Shown: positions 19,901-30,443 of the stretch, piece after piece
Layout of the letters: each line of letters begins with the position of its first letter
How positions within the stretch are numbered: the first letter of the stretch is position 1
Assembly (NCBI GenBank): GCA_905250025.1
Contig: CAJNOJ010000141.1
Location: forward strand, 43,126-107,125
DNA from: Adineta ricciae
Taxonomy: Eukaryota > Rotifera > Eurotatoria > Adinetida > Adinetidae
Length of the DNA: 64,000 nucleotides
Direction: 5' to 3'
Program-made: the position numbers and the translations under genes
Notes under the pieces: model-generated
What the model was told of the DNA's origin: nothing
Seen by the model: the letters and a program-made list of their open reading frames with translations, nothing else
Databases searched by the model: none

Positions 19901-21391
19901 GGGAAATAAAATCTCGCTCAATCGACCATCTCGTCTACCAATATCGTACACTTTTACAGATTTCGATGCAGCTATTCATTTACAATTGGCATCAGCATCG
20001 CAAAATTTGTTACTGGCACTTTGGCGTGTGTTCGCTGCTGCTGAACAGCATGAACCAGTTCTTCTACTAGGGCCAACTTGTTATAAATCTGAACTAATCA
20101 AAATCTGGTCGAAATTGATGGCAAAGGAGTCCGAAGTTTGTGTTATAAACTGCTCAACATCAACTGAAACAAATGATCTGATCGGATCGATCAGGTATTC
20201 GTAGGAAGTTATTCCATATTTAGGAAATGAGCTTGTTTTTTATTTAGACCTTATACACATGCCGATGCATTGAGTTTATTATTGAACTGTTTAAATCAAC
20301 TGTATGAACGTGCGAAAAAGAATCTCGCAAGTGCTTCTCCAGCAGACATTGAAAGTTTTTCTCAATTTCGTACAAATTGTGATGAACTTGCAACTGACGT
20401 CGATAAATTTATCAGTGAAACCAAAAAACAGTCAGGAAAAAGAGCCGTTCGACAACGTCCGACAACAAAGCTTACCGAACAACCCCCTGGACCAGCCGTG
20501 GAATCTGAAGATACTGAAATTGATTGCGAACCAGATGAATTGAATAATTATACACCTCTACCAACATCTAGTTTACCCCCCAGGTCAATAGCAACAGCAG
20601 AACAATTGAGTAGCACAAAGAATCGTCCCTCTAGTGACGACGATGACGACGGTCAATATTTCGAAAAAGTTTATCGTACAAAAGAAGTCGTTGATATGAT
20701 GACTAATGATGAAGATGAAGATGATCCATTTGCAATGCCGTACAACACTGAAGATGAAGAAGAAGACGAAATTGATCCTTTCAGCACTGCTTCCGCAAAC
20801 GCTCCGAAGGAATCAGACGACAAAGAAGAAGCGATTGATCCTTTCAGCACTGCCCCTGCACACGTCCCTGTAAAATTAGACGCAGAAGAGGAAGAAGACG
20901 ACCCATTCAGCACACAACAATCATCACAACTATCAGCTGAATTAAACATTTTAGACTTTTTCAATGCAGTACAGTTCGATGATCAACCAACAATGCACTC
21001 TTCGACTTCTTCATCACGAACGAATGGTAATCCTATTGCTGAAGCGTATCAATCTATAAAAAACCGATTGGAGATAATAGCCTCCAGTCTCAACGGTATA
21101 TGCAGCATTGGATCAAACGAAAGTGGCATTTTGTTAATCAAAGTTCGTTGTGAAAGTATAATTAGCGAAGTTGAACGTGCAATTCAGCAAGGCAAATCGA
21201 ATATCTTCTTATTTCAAGATGGTCCTGTTACAAGTGCTGTCAAAGAGGGTAAAGTCTTAGTTTTAGAGGATATTAACGAACCATCCCAAGCTGTCATCGA
21301 ACGGCTGAATAGTTTATTCGAAACTGAACCGTCATTTATTCTCTATGAGGATTTTACTGCCCAAGGATCGAAAATAACTGCAATCGATCCG
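13935..21391 (+). CDS. Giant midasin-like AAA+/VWA protein, residues 1-2468 (block B, main copy of the 5' half)
   Basis: Exon 1 is 13935-20194 and exon 2 starts at 20248 (53-bp intron), continuing past the N into block F at 26713. The start ATG follows AAAC and matches the other copy at 10184. Residues 1-950 are helical, HEAT/ARM-like, with no named domain found. Then come AAA1 (P-loop GETGVGKS at residue 974, Walker B DE at 1050), AAA2 (GPEGCGKS at 1436), AAA3 (GPAATGKT at 1732, DE at 1795) and the first part of AAA4 with a damaged P-loop (GPTCYKS at 2046). The LLLDEMNLAP Walker B and ALLNRF motifs are of midasin type. AAA4 is interrupted by an acidic insert with four DPF motifs. Midasin remodels pre-60S ribosomes through a six-AAA+ ring; this chain shares the ring type but differs in length and extras, so a different or added role is likely. 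Substrate unknown. Confidence 0.85.
16780..17550 (+). other. AAA1 module
   Basis: Walker A GETGVGKSS, Walker B LLLDEMNLAPPNVLQAIEQA with intact Asp-Glu, sensor region LFATQNPS and arginine motif ALLNRF. All key residues are present, so this module should be able to bind and hydrolyse ATP. Confidence 0.85.
18190..18800 (+). other. AAA2 module, Walker B altered
   Basis: Walker A GPEGCGKSH is intact, but the Walker B end reads LVLENFSEA: Asp is Glu and the catalytic Glu is Asn. The arginine motif ALYNRF is present. The other copy (from 23428) has the same LVLEN, so it is not a sequence error. ATP binding is likely, hydrolysis doubtful. Confidence 0.8.
19070..19620 (+). other. AAA3 module
   Basis: Walker A GPAATGKTS, Walker B WFVADEFDLAEPAVMNVL, sensor RFFATQNG, arginine motif TLRSRF. 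Complete in both copies (also 24080-24640). Confidence 0.85.
20195..20247 (+). other. Intron 1 of the giant gene (53 bp)
   Basis: GTATTC donor and TTATTTAG acceptor, phase 2; splicing restores GSIR-RPYTHADALS inside AAA4. The same intron occurs at 25213-25265 and 25300-25352 in the other copy, with one base different. Confidence 0.8.
20690..20935 (+). other. Acidic insert with four DPF motifs
   Basis: Runs of Asp/Glu (DEDEDDPFAMP, EIDPFSTA, AIDPFSTA, EEDDPFSTQ). DPF/DPW are the classic peptides bound by the appendage of the AP-2 clathrin adaptor. In the other copy (25790-26040) the spacers differ a great deal but all four DPF remain. Binding to AP-2 is inference. Confidence 0.7.
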
Positions 21392-21392
21392 N
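21392..21392. other. Single-N contig junction B/C
   Basis: The right side (21393) equals about 14696, a step back of 6.7 kb within the same gene. Confidence 0.85.
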
Positions 21393-23426
21393 GTCGATGT
21401 TATCGTTTGCCGTTCGCCGTCAACGAATCGTAGACATTCGGTTAACAAATGAAAGCAACGCTCAAGCTCTAACGGAATTAACGTCAATCAAAGATCGAAT
21501 GCTGAACAAGTTCGATTATTTACCAGGTTCATGCGAGGGAGATTTTAAATTTATTCAAAGCGAATGTCGAGTTCAATGGACTGACGGTAAAACATTCATC
21601 TATTCAACCAATACTATCCATCCGCGACCATCATTCTTGTCACCGATAGCGAAATTACTTCGCTATGCGCATCACCAACAGGAGAACATCGAAGATTCAG
21701 AAGCCCAAAAGCCTTGGAGTTTATTATTACAAACAATTCATCAAACAATTACATCATATTTGGGAGATGCAACAACGAGCGATGCTATCAGCGATTTCTT
21801 CGTCTATTTCCTGACTGACAACGATGAACAAATACGAAATATGGGTGGCAAACTTCTCACAACATTCGTCCACGAACTACTCATATCAAGCGATGAAAAT
21901 CTCCCTCCGTTAATATCCTGTTCAATCCTAGAGAAGATTCTCCAATCAATGATAAATCATGAGCAATATACAATCAACGAAAGCCTGTTGAACCAATGTT
22001 TACAGCCGTCGTTAGAATGGTCCATCAATGATTTATGCTCGTTACTAACCGTGTTAGCTGTGAAATCAATGCAAACAGCAGACCATTGGATACAATATTT
22101 CATTAATTTAATGAATTTGAACCGAGAACAATGGATGTCGTCATCAATAAAGACAAATCCAAGTTTTCTCGAGTTCTGTCGGCAAATTCCAGCGTCATTA
22201 TTCACACGATTGTTCGAACCGATGATGCGAGACTCATTTCATGTTCTCAAATTCATCATTATCAACTGTAAAAAAGATTGGATTAAAGTCCTATTGGAAA
22301 TCATCGATACACAAATGAAAGACAATCGCCTACAAGAAAATCTTCATGAATTATTAAAAGATGCTCGATTACATGCATTTGGCGATTGGAAAGTCGCATC
22401 AACGTTCGATCTTTTACTTTCATTAATCAAACTAACCACAGACAAATACCCATTATTGCTCTCCGAATTTCTCCTTCTCTTGGAGAAAGTCTTCGACGGA
22501 CAACTAAGTCCGAGAAACTTCAACATTCCGTCAACAATTCAACCGATGGCTAATATTCTTAATTTAATATTTTCCAATGACAGCTTTCTTTGCAATTCCA
22601 CAATTCGTCGCAGTATTCTTCTATCAACCACATCGATTCTTCTTCATCTAATCGATCACATGAATTTGCAAGCATTTGTCATGAATACCGATGATATGAA
22701 ACAACTGATTCAATCGACAATATTCTGCTCGATCAATTATAAACAAACGTTACGTTTGTTCAATTATATCCTTCGATTAAAACAACAAATTTTGATCAAA
22801 GATTGGTTCGAACAACTACTAACCTTAGCATTATCAACAAATGATAATCTCTCAGACGATGAACGACCATCAACGGTTCACCTCAACCCATCGACAATAA
22901 CCGAACTCATCGGTATGTACACGTATGAAATGATTGAACTATTACATGAGAAACTCGATCATACAAGAAATTTGATTTGCTTAACCACATTCAATTTTCT
23001 GTCGACTTTTATTCAACAATGTTTACCTACGTGTATTCAATGTTTGCTACATAGAAATGCTCGTATACGTATATCGATTGCACGATTGGTAGGCCGAGCG
23101 CTGAATATGCAATCGGGAGATCTTATCAAACTTCTACAAAGTTTACAAGATTCAACTGATGAACGAATTGACTTAACAACGGACACGTCATTAAACGTAA
23201 TGAGCGATCAACAGCAAGCGGTTGCGCATATACATACGACGCCAGTGTATCTTCTCGAGCGTGAAAAGAAACGTTCGAAGTCTCAAATACCTTTCCGTAC
23301 AATTAAACAGTCAGATTTTGGTTTATTATCAAAACATTTGAAAGCGTTAACACATGTCGAGGATGCATCAAACACTAACGCAGCAGATTTCGATGCGATT
23401 AAAAGTTCGATTAGCGAATGTTCAGA
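21393..23426 (+). CDS. Giant gene, other copy, internal exon 1 fragment (block C, about residues 254-932)
   Basis: Collinear with 14696-16729 in block B, a few percent different, no stop in frame. It covers only the N-terminal helical region before AAA1. Substitutions are scattered and mild (S/N, V/I, D/E), with clusters around residues 550-640. The block begins and ends inside coding sequence at N junctions; starts predicted here are artefacts of truncation. Read as the second allele. Confidence 0.8.
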
Positions 23427-23427
23427 N
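23427..23427. other. Single-N contig junction C/D
   Basis: The left side ends at the equivalent of 16729 and the right side resumes at the equivalent of about 18410, so about 1.7 kb (all of AAA1) is missing from this copy. Codons read across it are not real. Confidence 0.85.
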
Positions 23428-25290
23428 TATCACTAAAGGGCATTGGCTGGTTCTTGAAAATTTTTCCGAAGCATCGTCTGCTGTTCTCGAGCGCTTAAAT
23501 CCTGTTCTAGAACAGCCAGCTCAGTGGGTTAAAGTCGAAAACAATGAAACACAACCCGTCGTGGTTCATCCGAATTTTCGCATCGTCGCAACGATGTCGC
23601 CGCCAACTGGTCGCTTACAAAATGCTTCAATTGAAACCAATCACGAACTTTCACCAGCTCTATACAATCGATTTTTGATTATTTTTTATCAAGGCTTGAA
23701 TTTATCGTCGCCGGACGTTTATAAAAACTTGTTCACAGCATACTTGCCAACCAATGAAATACAACTGATTGATACGCTTTGTGAGAAACTTCGCTCGGAG
23801 CAATTAACCCCGCGACAATTGGTTCAATTTATTGACTGTGCATTCAAATTACAACATTCACGAGTCGTCACAGAACACAAAATCGATTTACCCTCGGTTT
23901 TACTCTCCGCTTACGAACTTGTCTTCAGTAGTGATTCCAACAAACCATTAGCATCACCGGTTAAACTATACCTAGAAAAAGAAGCCCAACATGGTTCGAT
24001 AAATTTCTTCAATTTATCTGTTTCTGAAAAAGCACGTAAAGAACATCGCGAACATATCATTGATCCTGACAAAACACCAACACGATACGACGCTGCAAAA
24101 CGCCTATGCGCATCGGTGATTTGCTCACGTCCAGTCCTTCTCGAAGGTCCGGCTGCCACGGGTAAAACTAGTTTAGTCGAATACTTAGCACACTGTGACA
24201 ACAAAAAACTCTACAGAGTTAACAATACCAAAGGTACGACTATCCAAGACTATTTTGGTTCGTATATGCCGAATGGCGAATTTTTGAATGGCGCGCTATC
24301 TAGTGCAATGCTTCGTGGTGATTGGTTTGTTGCCGATGAGTTCGATTTAGCTGAGCCAGCTGTCATGAATGTTTTGTATCCGATTTTAGAGGGACAAAAA
24401 TGTCTCACCGTACCAAACACTGGCCAGACTCTAGTTGCGCGGGATGGATTTCGATTTTTTGCAACACAAAACGGTACAAGTTATGTCGGACGAAAACAGC
24501 TACCAAAAACATTACGTTCAAGATTCTTAGAAATACAATTTCACTCTTTTACAGAAAACGAATTGCAATTCATTATTGTCCAACGTAAATCAACGTCCAC
24601 CGCTCCGAAATCATCGACAGTATTCGATGAAGATCTGGAAAAAGTCGCACCACAGATAGCATCAATGGTTAAAAGTCTCAATCAACAAATCGACGAAAAG
24701 CAACTACCGATCCTAGGCGCACCGAAACTCGGTCTAACAATGCGTGAAGTTATCAAATGGATTAATCGAAAACAACGAAAGATCGATGTCGATTGGGATG
24801 AGCACGCACTAAGATTATTAGAATCACGTGTACCAAAAAAACATAGTACTGCATTCATCACGTGTCTTCAAACTTCATTTCCACATCTGATAGATTCACC
24901 ATCTCAGGTGAAAATCGAAGGAAATAAAATCTCGCTGAATCGACCATCTCGTCTACCAATATCGTACACTTTTACAGATTTCGATGCAGCTATTCATTTA
25001 CAATTGGCATCAGCATCGCAAAATTTGCTCCTGGCACTTTGGCGTGTGTTCGCTGCTGCTGAACAGCACGAACCAGTTCTTCTACTAGGGCCAACTTGTT
25101 ATAAATCTGAACTAATCAAAATCTGGTCGAAATTGATGGCAAAGGAGTCCGAAGTTTGTGTTATAAACTGCTCAACATCAACTGAAACAAATGATCTGAT
25201 CGGATCGATCAGGTATTCGTAGGAAGTTATTCCATATTTAGGCAATGAGCTTGTTTTTTATTTAGACCTTATACACATGCCGATGCATTG
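23428..25290 (+). CDS. Giant gene, other copy, AAA2 end to AAA4 start (block D)
   Basis: Collinear with about 18410-20272: exon 1 to 25212, intron 25213-25265, then 25 bp of exon 2. Carries the second half of AAA2 (LVLENFSEA), all of AAA3 (GPAATGKTS, VADEFDLAEP) and the damaged AAA4 P-loop GPTCYKSE. Agreement of these unusual residues between copies supports them as real. Its 3' end repeats in block E. Confidence 0.8.
25213..25265 (+). other. Intron 1 of the giant gene, other copy (block D)
   Basis: Same 53-bp intron as 20195-20247, one base different (GGCAATG for GGAAATG). Confidence 0.75.
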
Positions 25291-25291
25291 N
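25291..25291. other. Single-N contig junction D/E
   Basis: About 80 bp before the N (25210-25290) are repeated just after it (25297-25377). The two contig ends overlap and share the GGCAATG intron variant, so D and E are one haplotype. Confidence 0.85.
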
Positions 25292-26490
25292 TCGAGCAGG
25301 TATTCGTAGGAAGTTATTCCATATTTAGGCAATGAGCTTGTTTTTTATTTAGACCTTATACACATGCCGATGCATTGAGTTTATTATTGAACTGTTTAAA
25401 TCAACTGTATGAACGTGCGAAAAAGAATCTCTCAAGTGCTTCTCCAGCAGACATTGAAAGTTTTTCTCAATTTCGTACAAATTGTGATGAACTTGCAATT
25501 GACGTCGATAAATTTATCAGCGAAACTAAAAAACAACCGGGTAAAAGAGCCGTTCGACAACGTCCGACAACAAAGCTTACCGAACAACCCCCTGGACCTG
25601 CTGTGGAATCTGAAGATACTGAAATTGATTGCGAATTAGATGAATTGAATAATTATACACCTCTGCCAACATCTAGTTTACCCCCAAGGTCAATAGCAAC
25701 AGCAGAACAATTGAGCAGCACAAAGAATCGTCCCTCTAGTGACGACGATGACGACGGTCAATATTTCGAAAAAGTTTATCATACCAAAGACGTTGTTGAT
25801 ATGATGGCTAATGGTGAAGATGAAGATGATCCATTTGCCGTGCCGCACATCGCTGAAGATGAAGGAGAAGAAGTTGATCCTTTTAGCACTGTCTCCGCAA
25901 ATGCTACCGAAGAAACAGAAGACAACGAGGAAGAAGCTGATCCTTTTAGCACTGCCCCTACAAACGTTCCTCTGACATCAGATAAAGAAGAGGAAGCTGA
26001 CCCATTCAGTATACGACAATCATCACAGTTATCAGCTGATCTCGAAATTATAGACTTTTTCAATGGAATGCAGTTTGATGATCAATCAACAATATACTCC
26101 TCGACTTCTTCATCAGGAACGAACGGCAATCCTATTGCTGAGGCGTATGAATCAATTAAAAACCGACTGGAGATAATAACGTCTAGTCTCGATGGTATAT
26201 GTCACGTTGGGTCGAAGGAAAGTGGTCTTTTGTTAATCAAAGTTCGTTGTGAAAGTATAATTAACGAAATTGAACGTGCAATTCAGCAAGGCAAATCGAA
26301 TATCTTCTTATTTCAAGATGGTCCTGTTACAAGTGCTGTCAAAGAGGGTAAAGTCTTAGTTTTAGAGGATATTAACGAACCATCCCAAGCTGTCATCGAA
26401 CGGCTGAATAGTTTATTCGAAACTGAACCGTCATTTATTCTCTATGAAGATTTTACTGCCCAAGGATCGAAAACAACTGCAATCGATCCG
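25292..26490 (+). CDS. Giant gene, other copy, AAA4 with acidic DPF insert (block E)
   Basis: Last 8 bp of exon 1, a 53-bp intron (25300-25352), then exon 2 to 26490, ending at the same base as block B. Includes the acidic insert with DDPFAVP, VDPFSTV, ADPFSTA and ADPFSIR, and the AAA4 Walker B VLVLEDINEP. The acidic insert is clearly more diverged from block B than the flanks, apart from the DPF cores. Reading across the N at 26491 stays open by chance and repeats about 73 codons; that duplication is not in the gene. Confidence 0.8.
25300..25352 (+). other. Intron 1 of the giant gene, block E copy
   Basis: GTATTC...TTATTTAG, 53 bp, same as block D. Confidence 0.75.
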
Positions 26491-26491
26491 N
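26491..26491. other. Single-N contig junction E/F
   Basis: 26492-26712 is identical base for base to 21171-21391 (end of block B) but differs from block E at two positions, so F continues B, not E. Confidence 0.85.
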
Positions 26492-29400
26492 TTGAACGTG
26501 CAATTCAGCAAGGCAAATCGAATATCTTCTTATTTCAAGATGGTCCTGTTACAAGTGCTGTCAAAGAGGGTAAAGTCTTAGTTTTAGAGGATATTAACGA
26601 ACCATCCCAAGCTGTCATCGAACGGCTGAATAGTTTATTCGAAACTGAACCGTCATTTATTCTCTATGAGGATTTTACTGCCCAAGGATCGAAAATAACT
26701 GCAATCGATCCGCAACGTGCGAAATTTCCGATTTTACCAACATTCCAAGTCTTCGCTACAGTACACACCGATGAAAAGACCGAAAATCGTCTACAACTAA
26801 GTGCAGCCACGCGTTCACGAATGACAGAAATTCGTGTTCAACCCTACGATAACAGCGAATTGAAACAGTTGGCAATCAAATCAGCGATGAATAAATCTCT
26901 AGAGAAACACAACCAGAATGAAATCACGAAAGTTATCAATATTTTAGCTGATGATCTTGCCTTACAGCTTGCTCAAACAATGAAAATCGATTCCTTGGAC
27001 TCGCGTCATTTTGTTCGATTTGGTGAATGTTTAGGTTTACACGCCGAGCATATGCCGGCTGCACAAGCAGCTGCTATTTGCGTGAAATTTCTCTTTCTTG
27101 ACAGCGTTGTTGAACCGAAAAAAACCAAGAATTCCAATATTGATCCATCCACTAAAATCTGGCATAAAGTCTTGACCGCATTCAAATGTGAGATGAATTT
27201 TCTGTCAACCGATGAAAAGGATTCGACGAATGAGAATTCTGAGCAAGTGACTGTTTTTGCCGATTTAAGTAAATGGTGCTCGATCGAAGATATGACAATC
27301 ATCGATCCGGAAACAAAACACCCGCGGGCACATTGGGGTTTAAGATTGAAATCAAATAATTTAATCGCACCATTTGCACCAAAAGTACAATCACGACCTG
27401 AAAATCTTTCGTTTGGTCTTGCACTAACGAAATCAGTATTGAATAACATTTCACGAATCGTATTTTCCTTACATTCATCCAATCGACAATTGCTCGCTGG
27501 GCCACCCGGTGTCGGAAAAACGAAGATTATCCAAGTTTTAGCTGAAATGTTAGGCTATGAAGTTGTTCGCATTAATTTTAGCAGTAATACTACGTTCGAA
27601 GATCTAATTGGGTCGTTTGTACCGCGTGTGGTCAATGGTCAACGAGTGTTTGAGTTTCAAGAAGGTCCACTGTGTACCTCGTTGAAGAAGAATCGTCGAA
27701 ATACGGTTATTCTACTCGATGAATTGAATTTGGCACGAAAAGAATTGTTAAATCAGCTGATGCCATTATTTGCCAACGAGAGTCAACTGTTTATTCCAGC
27801 ATTAGCCAAATCTATTCCGATCGATGGATCAATTATTGTAGCGGCAATGAATCCAGCATCGATCGGCGGCGGACGAGAGAAACTACCTCGATCAACTCAA
27901 GCACACTTTATTCAAGTTCAACTGTCAACCTTCGATGCACCTGAGCTAATGAATATTACAATCAAACTATTATCCGGTCATTTGATGGCGGGTTATCTAA
28001 CCGGACCCTTAGTGGAAAAAATCAATATATTTCATTTTGAAATCGGTGAAAAAGCTCGATTAAGACAAATCGGACGAGTGGGCGGACCATATGACTTTAA
28101 TCTTCGTGATATCGAGAAATTATCGCAATTGATTGGAGCGCTTTCTCTGACGCATCGTGCGCATATGAATCTTTCCGAGGAAGTCAAACCAACAAATCAA
28201 ACTGATGACGAAAATCTGCGTCGAATCGAAGAACAAAATATCATTCGTAGCTTGCGGGTTTATCTTGACATTGTTTATGCTTCTCGATTCGAAAGTATTC
28301 AAGATCAGGATGAGGTACGTGATATGATTAAAAAGAGGTTTCCATTGGACACAAATCCGACTAGTTCAATAGCTCAGAACCAAACAGAACTGATTGATAG
28401 TGATTTAAATTTGCAAGGTTATGTCCGTCTCGGATTCGTCTATATTGAGAAAAAGGAATACCAGTCAGTTTATCGACCTTTAATTCACAGTCAACGAACA
28501 TTAGAAAAACTACAATTATTAGCAGCAGCAACAGTCAGTAAAGCAACTGTCTTAATCGAAGGTGGTGATTGCTCAGGAAAAACTGCACTTGTGTGCGAAC
28601 TGGCGCGATTGTGTGGTCGACGATTACTTGTTTTAAATTTAAATCATGAAACAACAACTTCCGATTTACTTGGCTCATGGACAGTCATTAACAAGCAATC
28701 ATATGAAAAAAGGCGAAAGCAAACTAGCAAACAATTGCTCAGCGATATTGTTCGTTTTGCATTAGCAGTTCTTATTCCATTATCACAAAGATTTTATGAA
28801 ATCGAACAACTCATTCGAACCATTACACGCTTGATCCATCAGTGGGAACACGGTAAGTAGAAATTTTCGACCTTATAAGGGTGTGGGTGAAATACACCTA
28901 AATGATCTTCTGTATTTGTTGACATTAAGGTTTTCGTTCTGAATTTGCTGAGTAATGTAAAGTGCAGAAATTTGATGAAAAAAAAACAGCTATTTTTAAA
29001 GATGCGGGTCTCAATTGAAGAGAATCAGCACATTACTAAACGAATTAACTAATCAGTTTTTTCCTCCATCTGTTCATTTACATAGTGACTCTTAGAAGAC
29101 TAATCCGATTATGATGAACTGTTGAACACTACTGCTATTTTTCTATGATTCCTCGAGCCTTCTGTCTCATACAGTTTTTGCAGTACACATATCTTCAGGA
29201 AAAAAGCTGAAGTTTCCACATACGTTTGTAGAAAATACTGACCAAGCTCAAGATGCATTTCAACAATGTCGTTCATTTTTGGAACACGAATTGAAACAGG
29301 CGGATGAAGTTCATGGACAAGCGATTGTAGAAGAAATAGAGAAATATTTGAATACACTCGATCAAGTTGAAGATGAATTTAAATTGGTCAAAAATCTTGG

Positions 29401-30442
29401 TGAAGGGTTAACATTCACATTCAATAAAGGGCCATTGATCCAAGCAATGGAACGTGGAGATTGGATTCTATTCGACAATATCAATTGCGCACGTGGAGAT
29501 GTTATTGAACGTCTCAATTCCTTAGCTGAAGCTGATCCCACATTGACTCTATACGAGTCATCAGAAGCAGAAGAATACAGCCGTGGCAACGGTATACATA
29601 AAGATTTTCGCTTATTTGCTATCGCCAATAATAATCGTAAGATGGCAAATAAATTATCCAGTGCTTGGCGAAATCGATGTTTAATTATTCGAATGCAGCC
29701 ATTGGATAATCAATTAACATTTGAGAATATTCATAAGCATGACCTAGCTGATGTAGTCAAAGGAGAGTTACAAGGTATCAATGGTGGACAAGAGCTCGCA
29801 CATACACTATTACGAACACACGCATCAGCCAGACAACTTTCCGATAAAAAAGAATTACAATTTATCACATCGTATCAATTATCTTATCAGAATCTCAAAC
29901 GGTCAGCGCGTATTTTGCGCACCTATGTTTCCAATAAACACGATCCAGTATTTGCTATAAAACCGGCTGTTTTTCGAAGTTATCTTGATCCGATATTGAA
30001 TGAAGGTGGAAAAACTGCGTTGCTTGATGCATTGGCCGTGCATTTATTACATTCGGAATTGAACAAAGCTTCGTTTACTACTCTACCAATCATAACCATC
30101 GAAGATCAACAACAACAAATGGATTGGTATGCTCCAGCACAGAACCTTCACGAATTGATCGCATCTATTGAAGAATGTGTGATTGATCTTCACTTGAAGA
30201 TCGTCACGACTCACATACATGAAGACATATGTAAAAAACAAGAATTTACCGATTATGGCATCAGTCTACTTGATTATCTGCAACCGTTGGTCAAAACTAA
30301 ACAAGAAAATCAATCTGATGAAGGTCTGCACTTCGAAGCATCGTCAATTCGATCGAAATTATTAACCAACGATGTACAACAGTCATTAGAATTCAGCTCG
30401 CATCTGAAAAAATGGTTCTTCAAAACACATCAGTATCTTCAC
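26492..30442 (+). CDS. Giant gene, residues about 2395-3596 (block F: AAA4 end, AAA5, AAA6)
   Basis: Exon 2 runs to 28852, then a 346-bp intron, then exon 3 from 29199 to the N at 30443. Exon 2 completes AAA4, then holds AAA5 (P-loop GPPGVGKT at residue 2731, Walker B LLDELNLARKELLNQLMPLF, DE at 2804) and the P-loop of AAA6 (GGDCSGKT at 3085). Exon 3 starts KKLKFPH and supplies the AAA6 Walker B (WILFDNINCARGDVIERLN) and arginine motif AWRNRC. The intron acceptor at 29199 is chosen because only it keeps frame in both copies. The last 2.4 kb are repeated in block G. Confidence 0.82.
27400..28000 (+). other. AAA5 module, arginine motif lost
   Basis: P-loop GPPGVGKT and Walker B VILLDELNLARKE are intact. 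Where other modules have N-R-F or S-R-F, this one reads STQAHFIQVQL, with histidine in place of arginine. Only one copy covers this segment. Confidence 0.75.
28500..29800 (+). other. AAA6 module, split by intron 2; Walker B Asp-Asn
   Basis: P-loop EGGDCSGKTALVCELARL in exon 2; Walker B WILFDNINCARGD with Asn for the catalytic Glu in exon 3; AWRNRC arginine motif. Both copies (F and G) agree. Confidence 0.75.
28853..29198 (+). other. Intron 2 of the giant gene (346 bp, block F)
   Basis: GTAAGT donor and ATCTTCAG acceptor. Three AGs (29174, 29183, 29198) would all keep frame in this copy. In the other copy a 1-bp insertion just before the last AG means only that AG works, so it is taken as the true site. 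Contains AAGGGTGTGGGTGA at 28878-28891. Confidence 0.7.
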
Positions 30443-30443
30443 N
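30443..30443. other. Single-N contig junction F/G
   Basis: The right side (30444) equals 28013, a step back of 2.4 kb. Confidence 0.85.

Larger units (their letters stand above)
20040..21391 (+). other. AAA4 module, split by intron and acidic insert; degenerate P-loop
   Basis: The P-loop position reads GPTCYKSE, lacking the glycine before lysine. After the intron and an insert of about 300 residues, the Walker B equivalent is VLVLEDINEPSQAVIERLN (Glu-Asp in place of Asp-Glu). The module is completed in block F (26713 on) with ATRSRM. Both copies carry the damaged P-loop. Confidence 0.7.

Noticed and set aside
26491..26712. In-frame duplication of the AAA4 Walker B segment
   Set aside because: The repeat flanks an N and equals the end of block B; it is contig overlap, open in frame by chance.
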